Shown here piece by piece: positions 1-8,340 of a stretch of 36,402 nt of DNA. Numbering within the stretch: the first letter of the stretch is position 1; every line of letters begins with the position of its first letter. Both the position numbers and the translations under genes were made by a program. The DNA is from Armatimonadota bacterium (GTDB taxonomy: Bacteria > Armatimonadota > Hebobacteria > GCA-020354555 > CP070648): positions 3,062,501 to 3,098,902 of the forward strand of contig CP070648.1 of the NCBI GenBank assembly GCA_020354555.1. The letters are read 5' to 3'. The notes below the pieces were generated by a model. It made no database searches. It worked only from the letters and a program-made list of their open reading frames with translations, and had not been told where the DNA came from.

Positions 1-1
1 T

Positions 2-883
2 CTGCCCGTGGACGGCTTCCGAGCGCTGAAGGACGCCGGCATCGGCACCTACCAGTGCTTCCAGGAGACGTACCATCCCGACCAGTACAGCTATCTGCAT
101 CCGTCGGGACGCAAGGCCGACTATCAGTGGCGGCTAGGCTGCATGGATCGGGCGTTCGAGGGCGGCATTGATGACGTCGGGATGGGAGTGCTGTTCGGGC
201 TGTACGATCACCGCTTCGATGTGCTGGCGCTGCTGGCGCATGCCGCGTATCTCGACGAGCGCTATGGAATCGGGCCGCACACACTGTCCTTCCCGCGCAT
301 CGAGCCGGCGCAGAACGCGCCCGCCGCTGAGGCGCCGCCCGCCCCGGTGAGTGACGACGACGTCCGCTTCATCGTCGCGGTGCTGCGCCTCGCGGTTCCC
401 TACACGGGGATCATCATGAGCACGCGCGAGACAGCCGAGATGAGGCGCGAGTTGTTCGGCCTCGGCGTGTCTCAGCTTTCCGCCGGCTCGCGCACCTACC
501 CCGGAGCCTACTCCGACGGCCGCGCGCATGTGGAGGAGGCAGAGCAGTTCGCCCTCGGCGATACGCGCTCTCTCGACCTGGTCGTGCGCGATCTGTGCGA
601 GAACCGCTACCTGCCGAGCTTCTGCACCTCGTGCTATCGCCTGGGACGCACCGGCAAGGACTTCATGGACATAGCGAAGCCGGGCCTGATCCAGCGTTTC
701 TGCACGCCGAACGCGCTGCTGACGTTCCAGGAATACTTGCTCGATTACGCCAGCCCCGATACCCGCGCGGTGGGCGAACGCCTGACGGCGCAACTGCTGG
801 GGCAAGTGGCCCCCGCCTTGCGAGCGAAGGTGAAAGAACGGCTCGCCGCGATACGCGCGGGAGAGCGAGATCTGTACCAGTGA
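2..883 (+). CDS. hydG: [FeFe]-hydrogenase maturase HydG, 5'-truncated
   Basis: HydG is the radical SAM tyrosine lyase that makes the CO and CN ligands, as an Fe(CO)2CN synthon, of the [FeFe]-hydrogenase H-cluster. The frame is open from the window edge, so the N-terminus with the radical SAM CX3CX2C motif lies outside; about 293 C-terminal residues are present. They carry family signatures such as QETYHPDQY, DVGMGVLFGLYDHRFD and SQLSAGSRTYPGAY. Most decisive is the C-terminal auxiliary-cluster motif CTSCYRLGRTG followed by a third Cys 22 residues after the second (CX2CX22C), which separates HydG from ThiH. A short Ala/Pro-rich insert (roughly codons 103-115 of the visible part) is lineage-specific. 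The stop codon overlaps the GTG start of hydE (GTGA), so the two are translationally coupled. The identification is firm; only the missing 5' end is unknown. Confidence 0.95.
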   Translation: MPVDGFRALKDAGIGTYQCFQETYHPDQYSYLHPSGRKADYQWRLGCMDRAFEGGIDDVGMGVLFGLYDHRFDVLALLAHAAYLDERYGIGPHTLSFPRIEPAQNAPAAEAPPAPVSDDDVRFIVAVLRLAVPYTGIIMSTRETAEMRRELFGLGVSQLSAGSRTYPGAYSDGRAHVEEAEQFALGDTRSLDLVVRDLCENRYLPSFCTSCYRLGRTGKDFMDIAKPGLIQRFCTPNALLTFQEYLLDYASPDTRAVGERLTAQLLGQVAPALRAKVKERLAAIRAGERDLYQ

Positions 884-1959
884 AGGACAACGCCGCAGCG
901 ATTCTGACGCGCCTGGAGGCCACCGGCCGCGCTTCGCGCGAGGAACTGACGCTCCTGCTCGGCGCGACCGGGGCGGATGCCGCGGCGCTGTATGTGGCGG
1001 CGGACCGGGTGCGCGCGGCCGCGGTTGGCGATGAGGTCCACCTGCGGGCGCTACTTGAGTTCTCGAATCACTGCCGGCGGAACTGCCTGTACTGCGGCGT
1101 GCGCCGCGAGCGGCGGGATCTCTCCCGGTATCGGATGCGCCCGGAGGAGATACTGAGAACCGCGCACGCTGCGGCGGCGCTGGGATATCGTACGGTGGTT
1201 CTACAGTCGGGCGAGGATGCGACGTACACGGCCGCCGGGCTGGCGTCATTGATACGGCAGATCAAGCGGGAATGCGACGCGGCAGTGACGCTGTCCATCG
1301 GCGAGAGAACGGAAGAGGAATACCGGCTGCTGCGCGAAGCGGGGGCGGACCGCTATCTGCTGCGGATCGAAACCTCGTCGCCCGCGTTGTACCGCGACCT
1401 GCATCCGGACTCGGACTGGCACGAGCGCCGAGAGCGGTTGCGCGTGCTTCGACGGCTTGGGTATCAAGTCGGGTCGGGGGTGCTCATCGGGGCGCCCGGC
1501 CAGACCGTGGAAATGCTCGCCGACGATCTGCTGTTCCTGCAGGAATTCGAACTGGACATGATAGGCGTCGGACCATTCATCCCCCACCCCTCCACCCCCC
1601 TCGGTGGAGCGCTCCCGGGCGCGCTGGATATCGCGCTGGGGTTCGTCGCGCTGCTGCGTTTGCTGTGTCCGCAAGCGCTCATCCCAGCGACCACCGCGCT
1701 CGGGGCGCTCCATCCCGAGGGGCGAGAGCGGGCGCTGCGCGCGGGCGCCGACGTGCTCATGGTCAACGTGACTCCGTACCGGTTCGGACGACGCTACGAT
1801 CTTTATCCGGGTAAGACATCTATAGGGGACGGGGCAGCGGGGTGCCGCCGCGCGGCGGAGGAGCTGGTTGCGAGGCTCGGGCGCCGCGCGGCCAGCGGCT
1901 ACGGGGACAGCCGACTTCCGGGCGCTCACCCCCGGGTGTGCCAGGGGGCGCCGGCATGA
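880..1959 (+). CDS. hydE: [FeFe]-hydrogenase maturase HydE
   Basis: HydE is a radical SAM enzyme that acts on the HydG-derived iron synthon in assembling the binuclear subcluster of [FeFe] hydrogenases. The 359-residue protein has the radical SAM motif CRRNCLYC (Cys65, Cys69, Cys72) in the typical HydE context LLEFSNHCRRNCLYCG. Further family marks are VVLQSGED, GERTEEEY, RIETSSPALY, GVGPFIPHPSTPL and the C-terminal VTPYRFGRRYDLYPGK. The GTG start at 880 overlaps the hydG stop by 4 nt, and a purine-rich stretch (GGGAGAGCGAG) lies upstream. The last 25 or so residues, after the usual end of the barrel, are Gly/Arg/Pro-rich and look like a lineage-specific tail. It sits between hydG and hydF. 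BioB or PylB-like radical SAM enzymes are the main alternatives, but context and motifs favour HydE strongly. Confidence 0.95.
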   Translation: MKDNAAAILTRLEATGRASREELTLLLGATGADAAALYVAADRVRAAAVGDEVHLRALLEFSNHCRRNCLYCGVRRERRDLSRYRMRPEEILRTAHAAAALGYRTVVLQSGEDATYTAAGLASLIRQIKRECDAAVTLSIGERTEEEYRLLREAGADRYLLRIETSSPALYRDLHPDSDWHERRERLRVLRRLGYQVGSGVLIGAPGQTVEMLADDLLFLQEFELDMIGVGPFIPHPSTPLGGALPGALDIALGFVALLRLLCPQALIPATTALGALHPEGRERALRAGADVLMVNVTPYRFGRRYDLYPGKTSIGDGAAGCRRAAEELVARLGRRAASGYGDSRLPGAHPRVCQGAPA

Positions 1960-2008
1960 GCGAGCGCCGCCGCGCGCCACAGGCGCCCTGCCGCAGACCG
2001 GACGTGAT

Positions 2009-3316
2009 ATGAGCCAGACGCTTAACGATACGCCGCTCGGCAGCCGGCTGCACATCGGCATCTTCGGGCGGCGGAATGCGGGCAAGTCGAGCCTCATCAA
2101 TGCGCTGACGAACCAGGATGCGGCGATCGTCTCGGACATCCCGGGGACGACCACCGACCCGGTACGCAAGGCGATGGAGATACAGCCGCTGGGGCCGGTG
2201 GTCATCATCGACACCGCAGGGATAGACGACACGGGGTCTCTCGGCGAGGCCCGCATTCGGCATACGCTGCGGGTGCTCGACAAGACGGATGTCGCGCTGC
2301 TGGTGCTCGACCCGCAGGCGGGCACGGATCGCTATGAAGACGAACTGGCGGATCGTATCGTCGGTGCCGGCGTGCCGTTGATCGCCGTCGCAAACAAGAC
2401 CGACCTCGGACTGGGCGATGATGCTCTGGTTGCCTGGGCCGCCTCGCGCGGCCTGCCGCTTGCGCGCTGTTCGGCCACCACGCGCCAGGGCATAGACATC
2501 GTGAGGACGCTCTTGATCAAGCACGCGCCGACGGGGTGGGTCATGCCCACCATCCTCGGCGACCTGATCCAACCGGGCGACGCGGTGGTCCTGGTCGTGC
2601 CGATAGACAAGGCGGCGCCCAAAGGGCGGCTCATCCTGCCGCAGGTGATGACGATTCGCGATGTAATCGACAATGAGGCGCACGCCGTTGTGGTCAAGGA
2701 GCGAGAGCTGCGGCACTGTCTGAGCACACTCGCGAGGCAGCCGGCCCTGGTGGTCACGGATTCGCAGGCGCTGCTGAAGGCCTCGGTGGACACGCCGCCG
2801 CAGGTGCCGTTCACGAGCTTCTCGATTCTGTTTGGACGATACAAGGGCGACCTGGAGGCGCTCGCGCGCGGGGCTCGCGCGGTGGATGATTTGCGCCCCG
2901 GGGACAAGGTGCTCATCGCCGAGGCATGCACCCATCATCCGGTGGGAGACGCGATCGGACAGGTGCAGATCCCGCGGTGGCTGCGTCAGCATGTCGGCGG
3001 CGAGCTTGACTTCAGCTTCGTCGCCGGGCAGGATTACCCGGAGGATCTGTCACCGTACGGGTTGGTGGTTCACTGCGGCGGGTGTATGATAAACCGTCAG
3101 GAGATGCTGTCGCGCATTGAGCGCGCCGAGCGCGCGGGCACGCCGATCGTGAATTACGGCGTGCTGCTGGGACGGATGCACGGCGTACTGGAACGGGCGC
3201 TCACGCCGTTTCCGCTTGCGCTCATGGCGTACGAGCGAGCGGAGGATGAGCGGCTGCCGACGGGCCTGCCGCTCGCAGCGAGAGGGCAGAAGTGCGCGGC
3301 GAGGCGTCGGGCATGA
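2009..3316 (+). CDS. hydF: [FeFe]-hydrogenase maturation GTPase HydF
   Basis: HydF is the scaffold and carrier GTPase on which the 2Fe subcluster is completed before transfer to apo-hydrogenase. The 435-residue protein has an N-terminal GTPase domain with P-loop GRRNAGKSS (residues 20-28), G3 DTAG and G4 NKTD. A dimerisation domain follows, then the C-terminal iron-sulfur domain with the HydF motif CTH (Cys307, His309) and, about 45 residues on, HCGGC (Cys356, Cys359), matching CxHx(44-53)HCxxC. The ATG at 2009 gives the standard N-terminus; the SD is weak (GGACGTGAT). It lies 49 nt after hydE and 75 nt before the NfnA-like gene, in the same apparent operon. With hydG and hydE it completes the maturation set, so the organism is expected to make at least one [FeFe] hydrogenase encoded outside the window. 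Confidence 0.95.
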   Translation: MSQTLNDTPLGSRLHIGIFGRRNAGKSSLINALTNQDAAIVSDIPGTTTDPVRKAMEIQPLGPVVIIDTAGIDDTGSLGEARIRHTLRVLDKTDVALLVLDPQAGTDRYEDELADRIVGAGVPLIAVANKTDLGLGDDALVAWAASRGLPLARCSATTRQGIDIVRTLLIKHAPTGWVMPTILGDLIQPGDAVVLVVPIDKAAPKGRLILPQVMTIRDVIDNEAHAVVVKERELRHCLSTLARQPALVVTDSQALLKASVDTPPQVPFTSFSILFGRYKGDLEALARGARAVDDLRPGDKVLIAEACTHHPVGDAIGQVQIPRWLRQHVGGELDFSFVAGQDYPEDLSPYGLVVHCGGCMINRQEMLSRIERAERAGTPIVNYGVLLGRMHGVLERALTPFPLALMAYERAEDERLPTGLPLAARGQKCAARRRA

Positions 3317-3391
3317 CGAGTGGCAAGGCATAAATTGTCGGTCGGGGCGGAGCGCTCGCGCGACTGCTCGCGACCGGTGGAGGGTAGCTAG

Positions 3392-4237
3392 GTGTTTCGT
3401 GTTCGTTCAGCCACTGGACTCGGGCCGGACTTGACGCGACTCGACATCGAGGCGCCGGATCTGGCCCGCGCGGCTCAGCCGGGGCAGTTCCTGATGCTAC
3501 GCATCGACGAGGAGGGGGAACGGATTCCGCTGACGATCGCGGACAGCGATCCCGACGCGGGGACGGTCAGCGTCATCTTCCTCGCCGTGGGCAAGACAAC
3601 CCAGCAGCTGAGCCGTCTCAAGCCGCGCGACGCGGTGCTCGACGTCGCCGGCCCGTTGGGGCGGCACATGGAGATCGAGAAGGTCGGGACCGTCGTGTGC
3701 GTCGGCGGCGGCGTGGGCGTCCCCGCCCTGTACCCCAAGGCGCGCGCGCTCAAGCACGCGGGCAATTACGTTATCAGCGTCATCGGGGCGCGGACCGCCG
3801 AATTGCTGGTGCTGGTGGACGAGATGAGCGCCATCAGCGACGAGGTGCGGATCACGACGGACGACGGATCGCGCGGCCGCAAAGGGTTCGTGTCCGACGA
3901 ACTCAAGGACATGTTGGAGGACACGTCACGCGGGATTGACCTCGTGGTCGCGGTCGGGCCGATTCCGATGATGGCGGCGGTGGCGGAGACAACGCGGCCA
4001 TACGGGGTGAAGACCCTGGTGAGCCTGAACCCGATCATGGTGGACGGGACGGGAATGTGCGGCGGCTGCCGGGTGACCGTAGGCGGCGAGACGAAGTTCG
4101 CGTGCGTTGACGGCCCGGTGTTCGACGCCCACGAGGTCAACTTCACAGAGCTAGCGAAGCGCCAGACGAGATTCGTTGATTTCGAGCGGCGCGCGAAGGA
4201 GGAATACGAGCATGCCTGCCGACTCCAGCAAGCCTGA
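3392..4237 (+). CDS. NfnA-like FAD/[2Fe-2S] subunit (ferredoxin-NADP+ reductase alpha / sulfide dehydrogenase type)
   Basis: Likely the small subunit of an NfnAB-type enzyme, which bifurcates electrons between NADPH, NAD+ and ferredoxin; homologues were first called sulfide dehydrogenase. The 281-residue protein has a ferredoxin-reductase flavin domain with the FAD motif RIPLT (near residue 47), an NAD-binding core beginning VVCVGGGVGVPALYP, and a C-terminal [2Fe-2S] segment GTGMCGGCRVTVGG...KFACVDGPVFDAH that holds three cysteines. The related dihydroorotate dehydrogenase electron-transfer subunit PyrK ends differently and lacks the GTGMCGGC context. The GTG start at 3392 is preceded by GGAGGG at about 8 nt spacing. 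Its 3' end overlaps the large-subunit gene by 26 nt, which supports a stoichiometric complex. Its place behind hydGEF suggests it connects H2-derived or H2-forming reduced ferredoxin to NADPH; that link is inference. Confidence 0.88.
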   Translation: MFRVRSATGLGPDLTRLDIEAPDLARAAQPGQFLMLRIDEEGERIPLTIADSDPDAGTVSVIFLAVGKTTQQLSRLKPRDAVLDVAGPLGRHMEIEKVGTVVCVGGGVGVPALYPKARALKHAGNYVISVIGARTAELLVLVDEMSAISDEVRITTDDGSRGRKGFVSDELKDMLEDTSRGIDLVVAVGPIPMMAAVAETTRPYGVKTLVSLNPIMVDGTGMCGGCRVTVGGETKFACVDGPVFDAHEVNFTELAKRQTRFVDFERRAKEEYEHACRLQQA

Positions 4238-5606
4238 GCGGCCCCCGCGCCAGCGCATGCCGGAACAGGACGCGAAGGTCCGCGCCGGCAACTTCGACGA
4301 GGTCGCCCTCGGCTTCACGGAGGAGTTGGCGATCGCCGAAGCCTCGCGCTGTCTGCAGTGCAAGAAGCCGAAATGCATCGCGGGTTGCCCGGTGGGCGTT
4401 GACATCCCGGGCTTTCTGGCTCTCGCGGGAGAGGGGAAGTTCGCCGAAGCGGCCGCGCTGCTGCGGGAGAAGAACAGCCTGCCCGCCATGTGCGGGCGCG
4501 TATGCCCGCAGGAGACTCAGTGCGAAGGAGTGTGTGTGCTCGGACGCAAGTCGGAGCCGGTTGCGGTGGGGCGCGTCGAGCGCTTCGTCGGCGACTATGT
4601 CCTGGGCCGAGGAGACTTGAAGTCCGCTGCCCCTGACGGGCCGCGCGTGGCAGTGGTCGGGTCCGGGCCGGCGGGCCTCACGGTCGCCGGCGACCTGGCG
4701 CGGCGGGGCTACCGCGTGACGGTGTTCGAAGCCTTGCACGCAGGCGGCGGCGTGCTGCGCTACGGGATTCCGAATTTCCGTCTGCCGAAGACCGTGCTCC
4801 AGGCGGAGACTGACTACGTGCGCGGCCTCGGCGTCGAGTTGCGGCTGGATGCCGTCATCGGGCGCCTGTACACCTTGCCGCAGCTCCTGGAGTCAGGCTA
4901 CAGCGCGGCGTTCATCGGCACCGGTGCGGGCACGCCGCACTTCCTGGAGATCGAGGGCGAGAATCTGAACGGGGTGTACTCGGCGAACGAGTTCCTGACG
5001 CGCGCGAATCTGATGCAGGCGTACCGCGTGGGCGAGGTCGACACGCCGATATGGGTCGGCGACCGGGTGGTCGTCGTGGGCGGCGGCAACGTGGCGATGG
5101 ACGCAGCGCGGGTCGCGCTGCGCCTGGGCGCGCGCGAAGTGAGCATCGTGTATCGGCGGTCGCGCACCGAGATGCCGGCGCGCGCCGAGGAGGTCGCGCA
5201 CGCGGAGGAAGAGGGCATCCGTTTCGAGATGCTGACCAACCCGACGCGCATTCTGTCCGACGGCGACTTCTGGGTCGGCGGCATCGAGTGTCAGCGCATG
5301 GACCTGGGCGAGCCGGACGAGTCGGGGCGGCGGCGGCCGGTGCCGCGCCCGGGGTCCGAGTTCGTCATCGCGGCGGACACGGTCATCATCGCCATCGGCA
5401 CCGCAGCCAACCCGCTCGTCCAGCAGACCACGCCGGGGCTCGCGGTGAACCAGCGCGGGTACATCGTAGTTGACAACGAAACAGGGCTGACGAGCTTGCC
5501 TCGGGTGTACGCGGGCGGCGACATCGTCACCGGCTCGGCGACAGTCATCGAGGCGATGGGCGCGGGCCGGCGCGCGGCGTCGGCGATCCACGAGGAATTG
5601 AGCTAG
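4212..5606 (+). CDS. NfnB-like NADPH-binding, glutamate-synthase-small-subunit-like subunit
   Basis: Likely the large subunit of the NfnAB-type transhydrogenase, cytoplasmic, with FAD, NADPH and two [4Fe-4S] clusters. The 464-residue protein has an N-terminal iron-sulfur domain with CLQCKKPKCIAGCPVGVDIP (first Cys near residue 47) and MCGRVCPQETQCEGVCVLG. A first Rossmann fold (VAVVGSGPAGLTVAGDLA) binds FAD, and a second (VVVVGGGNVAMDAARVALRLG, then YRRSRTEMPA) binds NADPH. A closing GGDIVTGSATVIEAMGAGR motif contacts FAD. The ATG at 4212 is chosen because AGGAGG sits 9 nt upstream; an earlier in-frame ATG at 4176 lacks this. It overlaps the small subunit by 26 nt. Glutamate synthase beta (GltD) is the closest alternative, but the partner subunit fixes the assignment as Nfn/Sud-like. 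Confidence 0.88.
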   Translation: MPADSSKPERPPRQRMPEQDAKVRAGNFDEVALGFTEELAIAEASRCLQCKKPKCIAGCPVGVDIPGFLALAGEGKFAEAAALLREKNSLPAMCGRVCPQETQCEGVCVLGRKSEPVAVGRVERFVGDYVLGRGDLKSAAPDGPRVAVVGSGPAGLTVAGDLARRGYRVTVFEALHAGGGVLRYGIPNFRLPKTVLQAETDYVRGLGVELRLDAVIGRLYTLPQLLESGYSAAFIGTGAGTPHFLEIEGENLNGVYSANEFLTRANLMQAYRVGEVDTPIWVGDRVVVVGGGNVAMDAARVALRLGAREVSIVYRRSRTEMPARAEEVAHAEEEGIRFEMLTNPTRILSDGDFWVGGIECQRMDLGEPDESGRRRPVPRPGSEFVIAADTVIIAIGTAANPLVQQTTPGLAVNQRGYIVVDNETGLTSLPRVYAGGDIVTGSATVIEAMGAGRRAASAIHEELS

Positions 5607-5875
5607 GAGGCATCGGGGCAGGCTCGCGTCGCGCCTGGCGCTGCCGGGCGGCGGCTGTTGAGGGTTACGCTCACGTTTTGGCATGGCTCGCAGGCCTTTG
5701 CGCCTGCTGATTGCTTGGTCCGGAGGGTCTCGGGCAAGGAGGAACCGAGACGAGAGGGCGGATAGCCCGGGACTCTCTTGGGGACGGGGCGAGCGATGCG
5801 ACTGCTTGCAGTCGAGTCGGGTCGCGGACCCTGCTGGGTTGGATCGAGAAGCCGGTCGGACGGAGCAGGAAGAGC
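5607..5875 (+). other. Non-coding leader between the Nfn genes and the sensor-kinase operon
   Basis: This 269-nt gap is the longest in the hydrogenase locus; the other same-strand joints overlap or span less than 80 nt. It has small inverted repeats near its 3' end: CGACTG/CAGTCG around a 4-nt loop (about 5799-5814) and GGGTC/GACCC around GCG shortly after. I could not find a convincing -35/-10 pair or a riboswitch family I know. The frame stays open through it, but the translation looks non-biological and a proper start is present at 5876. A promoter for the kinase operon is plausible here but not shown. Confidence 0.4.
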
Positions 5876-7921
5876 ATGGGCGACATGGCAAGCATTGTCC
5901 AGACCGTGCCGGAGAAGTGCAAGCGCTGCTACACGTGCGTGCGGAGCTGCCCGGCAAAGGCGATTAAGGTCGAAGGGGGGCAGGCGCGCGTGATCGAGGA
6001 GCGCTGCCTGACGTGCGGCAATTGCATCCGCGTGTGCGCGCAGCACGCCAAGTCGGTCGGGAGCGGACGGCCGGAGTTGGAGCAGATTCTGGCCGGGAGC
6101 CGCCCGGCAATTGCGTGTCTCGCGCCGTCGTTCCCGGCGGCGTTTGAGGCGGTGTCGCCGGGGCAAGTCATCGCCGGCCTGCGCCAGCTCGGCTTCGCGC
6201 AGGTCATGGAGGTTGCCTATGGGGCCGAACTCACCGCGCTCGCCTACCGCGAGCTGCTGAGCGGCAAGATCCCGACGCCGGTCATCACGACGCCGTGCCC
6301 GGCGTTGGTGTCTTACGTCGAGAAGTATCTGCCTGAGCTGATCCCGAATCTCGCGCCGATCGTTTCACCGATGATCGCGCTGGCCCGCTTCATTCGGACG
6401 AAGTACTGCCCGGAAGCGGCGGTCGTGTTCATCGGCCCCTGCACTGCAAAGAAGGCGGAGATACGCGACGAGGCGATGGCGGGCATTGTTGATGTCGTCC
6501 TCACCTATGAGGAGACGCAGCAACTGTTCGCGCAGGACGGCGTGGCGCTGCACGAACTGGCGCCAAGCGAGTTCGACGGGCCGCGCGCGCGCTTCGGCGG
6601 GATTTTCCCGGTTTCCGGCGGCCTGCTGAAGACGGCGCACATGGAGAGCGATATTCTGGAGAACGACATTATCGTCTCCGAGGGCGTGGACCGCGCCCTG
6701 GACGTGCTGCGGCAGACGATGGACGGCGCGCTCAACGCGCGCTTCCTCGATCTGCTGTTCTGCAATGGCTGTATCGCCGGCCCGGTGATGGGCAACGACC
6801 TCAGCATCGTCGCGCGCAAGGAGTTGGTAGTGCGCCATGTGCGACAGGAGCGAGCAGCGGCAAGCGAGGCCGCCACCTACTACAACGCGCTGATGGAAGC
6901 GCGGGAGGGCCTCGACCTCAGCCGGAGCTTCCACGACCGGTCGATGCCCTTGTCGATGCCGAGCGACGCAGAACTCGCGACCATCCTGGCGCAAATGGGC
7001 AAACACGAGCCGGAGGACGAACTCAACTGCGGCGCATGCGGGTATCCGACGTGCCGGGACAAGGCGGTGGCCGTGTATCAGGGGCTGGCCGAGGCGCAGA
7101 TGTGCCTGCCCTTCCTGATTGACGAGCTGGAGACGACGATCCAGGAACTGGCGGACTCCAAGGTGCAGATCGAGAAGGCGCAGAGCTTGCTGATCCAGAG
7201 CGAGCGCCTTGCCTCGATGGGGCAGCTCGCCGCGGCGGTTGCCCACGAACTGAATAACCCGCTCGGCACCGTGCTCATTTATGCGCACACCCTGCTGCGC
7301 GAACTGCAGACTGGCGATCCGCGCCGCGACGATGTGCAGATGATCGCGGCCGAATCCGAGCGCTGCCGCAAGATTGTCCGCGGCCTGCTCGATTTCGCGC
7401 GCAAGCGCAGCCGCCAGGCGGATGCGGTTGACATCGGCGCGGTGCTCGAGAACGTCATCGGGATCGTGCAGAAGCACGCGGTCTTCAGCCGAGTCAACAT
7501 TGACCTGCGTGTCGCGCACGATCTACCCACGGTTGACGGCGACGCCGACCAGCTCACCCAGGCGTTCGTGAATCTTGCGACCAACGCAGCCGAGGCCATG
7601 CCCGACGGGGGCAAGCTCACGATCTCGGCGTGCCCCCATGACGGCGATCGGGTGGACATCGCCTTCACGGACGAAGGCGTAGGCATCTCCGAGGAGAACC
7701 GCCAGCGTCTGTTCACGCCGTTCTTCACGACCAAGGCGGGAGGCAAGGGCACGGGCCTGGGCTTGCCCATCGTGTACGGCGTGGTCAAGATGCATAGCGG
7801 CGATGTCCGCGTGGACAGCGAGGTCGGCAAGGGCACCACGTTCACCATTACCCTCAACCGCTGGCGGGAGGGGATCGAGGAGACCCCGGTGGCGCCGGAG
7901 CCGGGCATCATCGGCCAGTGA
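5876..7921 (+). CDS. Sensory [FeFe]-hydrogenase-like histidine kinase (2x[4Fe-4S] + Fe_hyd_lg_C + Fes4 + HisKA/HATPase)
   Basis: Probable cytoplasmic H2 or redox sensor kinase of 681 residues. In order: a bacterial ferredoxin module (CKRCYTCVRSCPAKA, CLTCGNCIRVC, residues 15-55); an H-cluster-type hydrogenase domain (about 75-340); a Fes4 domain starting CGACGYPTC (Cys385, 388, 393) and closing with MCLP; a coiled coil; an NtrB-like kinase core with H-box AHELNNPL (His457); and an HATPase with NAAEAM, DEGVGIS and GKGTGLGLPI. The hydrogenase loops are altered. L1 reads TTPCPAL (Cys141) where catalytic enzymes have TSCCPAW, so the proton-shuttle Cys is Pro. L2 is GPCTAKKAE (Cys189). L3 is FCNGCIAGP (Cys296, Cys299). 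Cluster cysteines remain, catalysis residues do not. No transmembrane or PAS segment is visible. Start 5876 (or ATG 5885) follows GGAG/AGGAAG. It overlaps the next gene by GTGA. Confidence 0.92.
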   Translation: MGDMASIVQTVPEKCKRCYTCVRSCPAKAIKVEGGQARVIEERCLTCGNCIRVCAQHAKSVGSGRPELEQILAGSRPAIACLAPSFPAAFEAVSPGQVIAGLRQLGFAQVMEVAYGAELTALAYRELLSGKIPTPVITTPCPALVSYVEKYLPELIPNLAPIVSPMIALARFIRTKYCPEAAVVFIGPCTAKKAEIRDEAMAGIVDVVLTYEETQQLFAQDGVALHELAPSEFDGPRARFGGIFPVSGGLLKTAHMESDILENDIIVSEGVDRALDVLRQTMDGALNARFLDLLFCNGCIAGPVMGNDLSIVARKELVVRHVRQERAAASEAATYYNALMEAREGLDLSRSFHDRSMPLSMPSDAELATILAQMGKHEPEDELNCGACGYPTCRDKAVAVYQGLAEAQMCLPFLIDELETTIQELADSKVQIEKAQSLLIQSERLASMGQLAAAVAHELNNPLGTVLIYAHTLLRELQTGDPRRDDVQMIAAESERCRKIVRGLLDFARKRSRQADAVDIGAVLENVIGIVQKHAVFSRVNIDLRVAHDLPTVDGDADQLTQAFVNLATNAAEAMPDGGKLTISACPHDGDRVDIAFTDEGVGISEENRQRLFTPFFTTKAGGKGTGLGLPIVYGVVKMHSGDVRVDSEVGKGTTFTITLNRWREGIEETPVAPEPGIIGQ

Positions 7922-8340
7922 GCGCAGCGACGACGATACTGATTGTGGACGACGACGCCGACTTCGTGGCCGTTTCCCGCGCCGCTCTCGAGAGCGCCGG
8001 CTACGACGTGCTGGTCGCGGAAGACGCACCGAGCGGCTTTCGGACGGCCGTTGAGAGGCGGCCTGATCTGATCCTGCTCGACCTGATGATGGAGGAGACC
8101 GACTCGGGGGTGCGCCTCGCGCACGACCTACGACGCGATCCGGCTACCCGTCGGACGCCCATCGTCATCCTCACCGCGGTGCGGCAAGCGACCGGTTTCG
8201 ACTTCACGCCGAGTGGGCGCGAGGACCGCGAGTGGATCGCCGCCGACGAATGGATCGAGAAGCCGATCGCGCCGTGGGATCTCGTCAATCTGGCCGCACG
8301 GCTACTCGCGGCTCCGACCGAGGAGGGCGACCCATCGTGA
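7918..8340 (+). CDS. Stand-alone response-regulator receiver protein
   Basis: Single-domain receiver of 140 residues, the probable phosphate acceptor from the hydrogenase-like kinase just upstream. It shows the acidic pair after ILIVDDD (Asp11, Asp12), the phosphorylatable Asp55 in LILLDLMM, the switch Thr86 in VILTAV and the conserved Lys115 in WIEKPI. An insert, TGFDFTPSGREDREWIAADE, lies between strand 4 and strand 5; I recall similar receivers beside iron-hydrogenase-like kinases, but cannot verify that here. There is no output domain. Both ends overlap neighbours by 4 nt (GTGA at 7918-7921 and 8337-8340), so the three signalling genes are translationally coupled. Like Spo0F or CheY-type proteins it could shuttle phosphate to another protein or act by direct binding. 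Confidence 0.9.
   Translation: MSAATTILIVDDDADFVAVSRAALESAGYDVLVAEDAPSGFRTAVERRPDLILLDLMMEETDSGVRLAHDLRRDPATRRTPIVILTAVRQATGFDFTPSGREDREWIAADEWIEKPIAPWDLVNLAARLLAAPTEEGDPS

Noticed and set aside
5711-5875. Possible N-terminal extension of the hydrogenase-like kinase
   Set aside because: The extra 55 codons have no similarity pattern and include Arg/Gly-rich sequence; the ferredoxin module begins right after the ATGs at 5876 and 5885.
6365-7519. Open minus-strand frame of 384 codons inside the sensor-kinase gene
   Set aside because: Antisense to well-defined hydrogenase, Fes4 and kinase domains; no domain in the translation.
8232-8336. Upstream extension of the hybrid kinase
   Set aside because: It overlaps the receiver gene in another frame; the GTG at 8337 has a strong SD and the GTGA overlap used by its neighbours.
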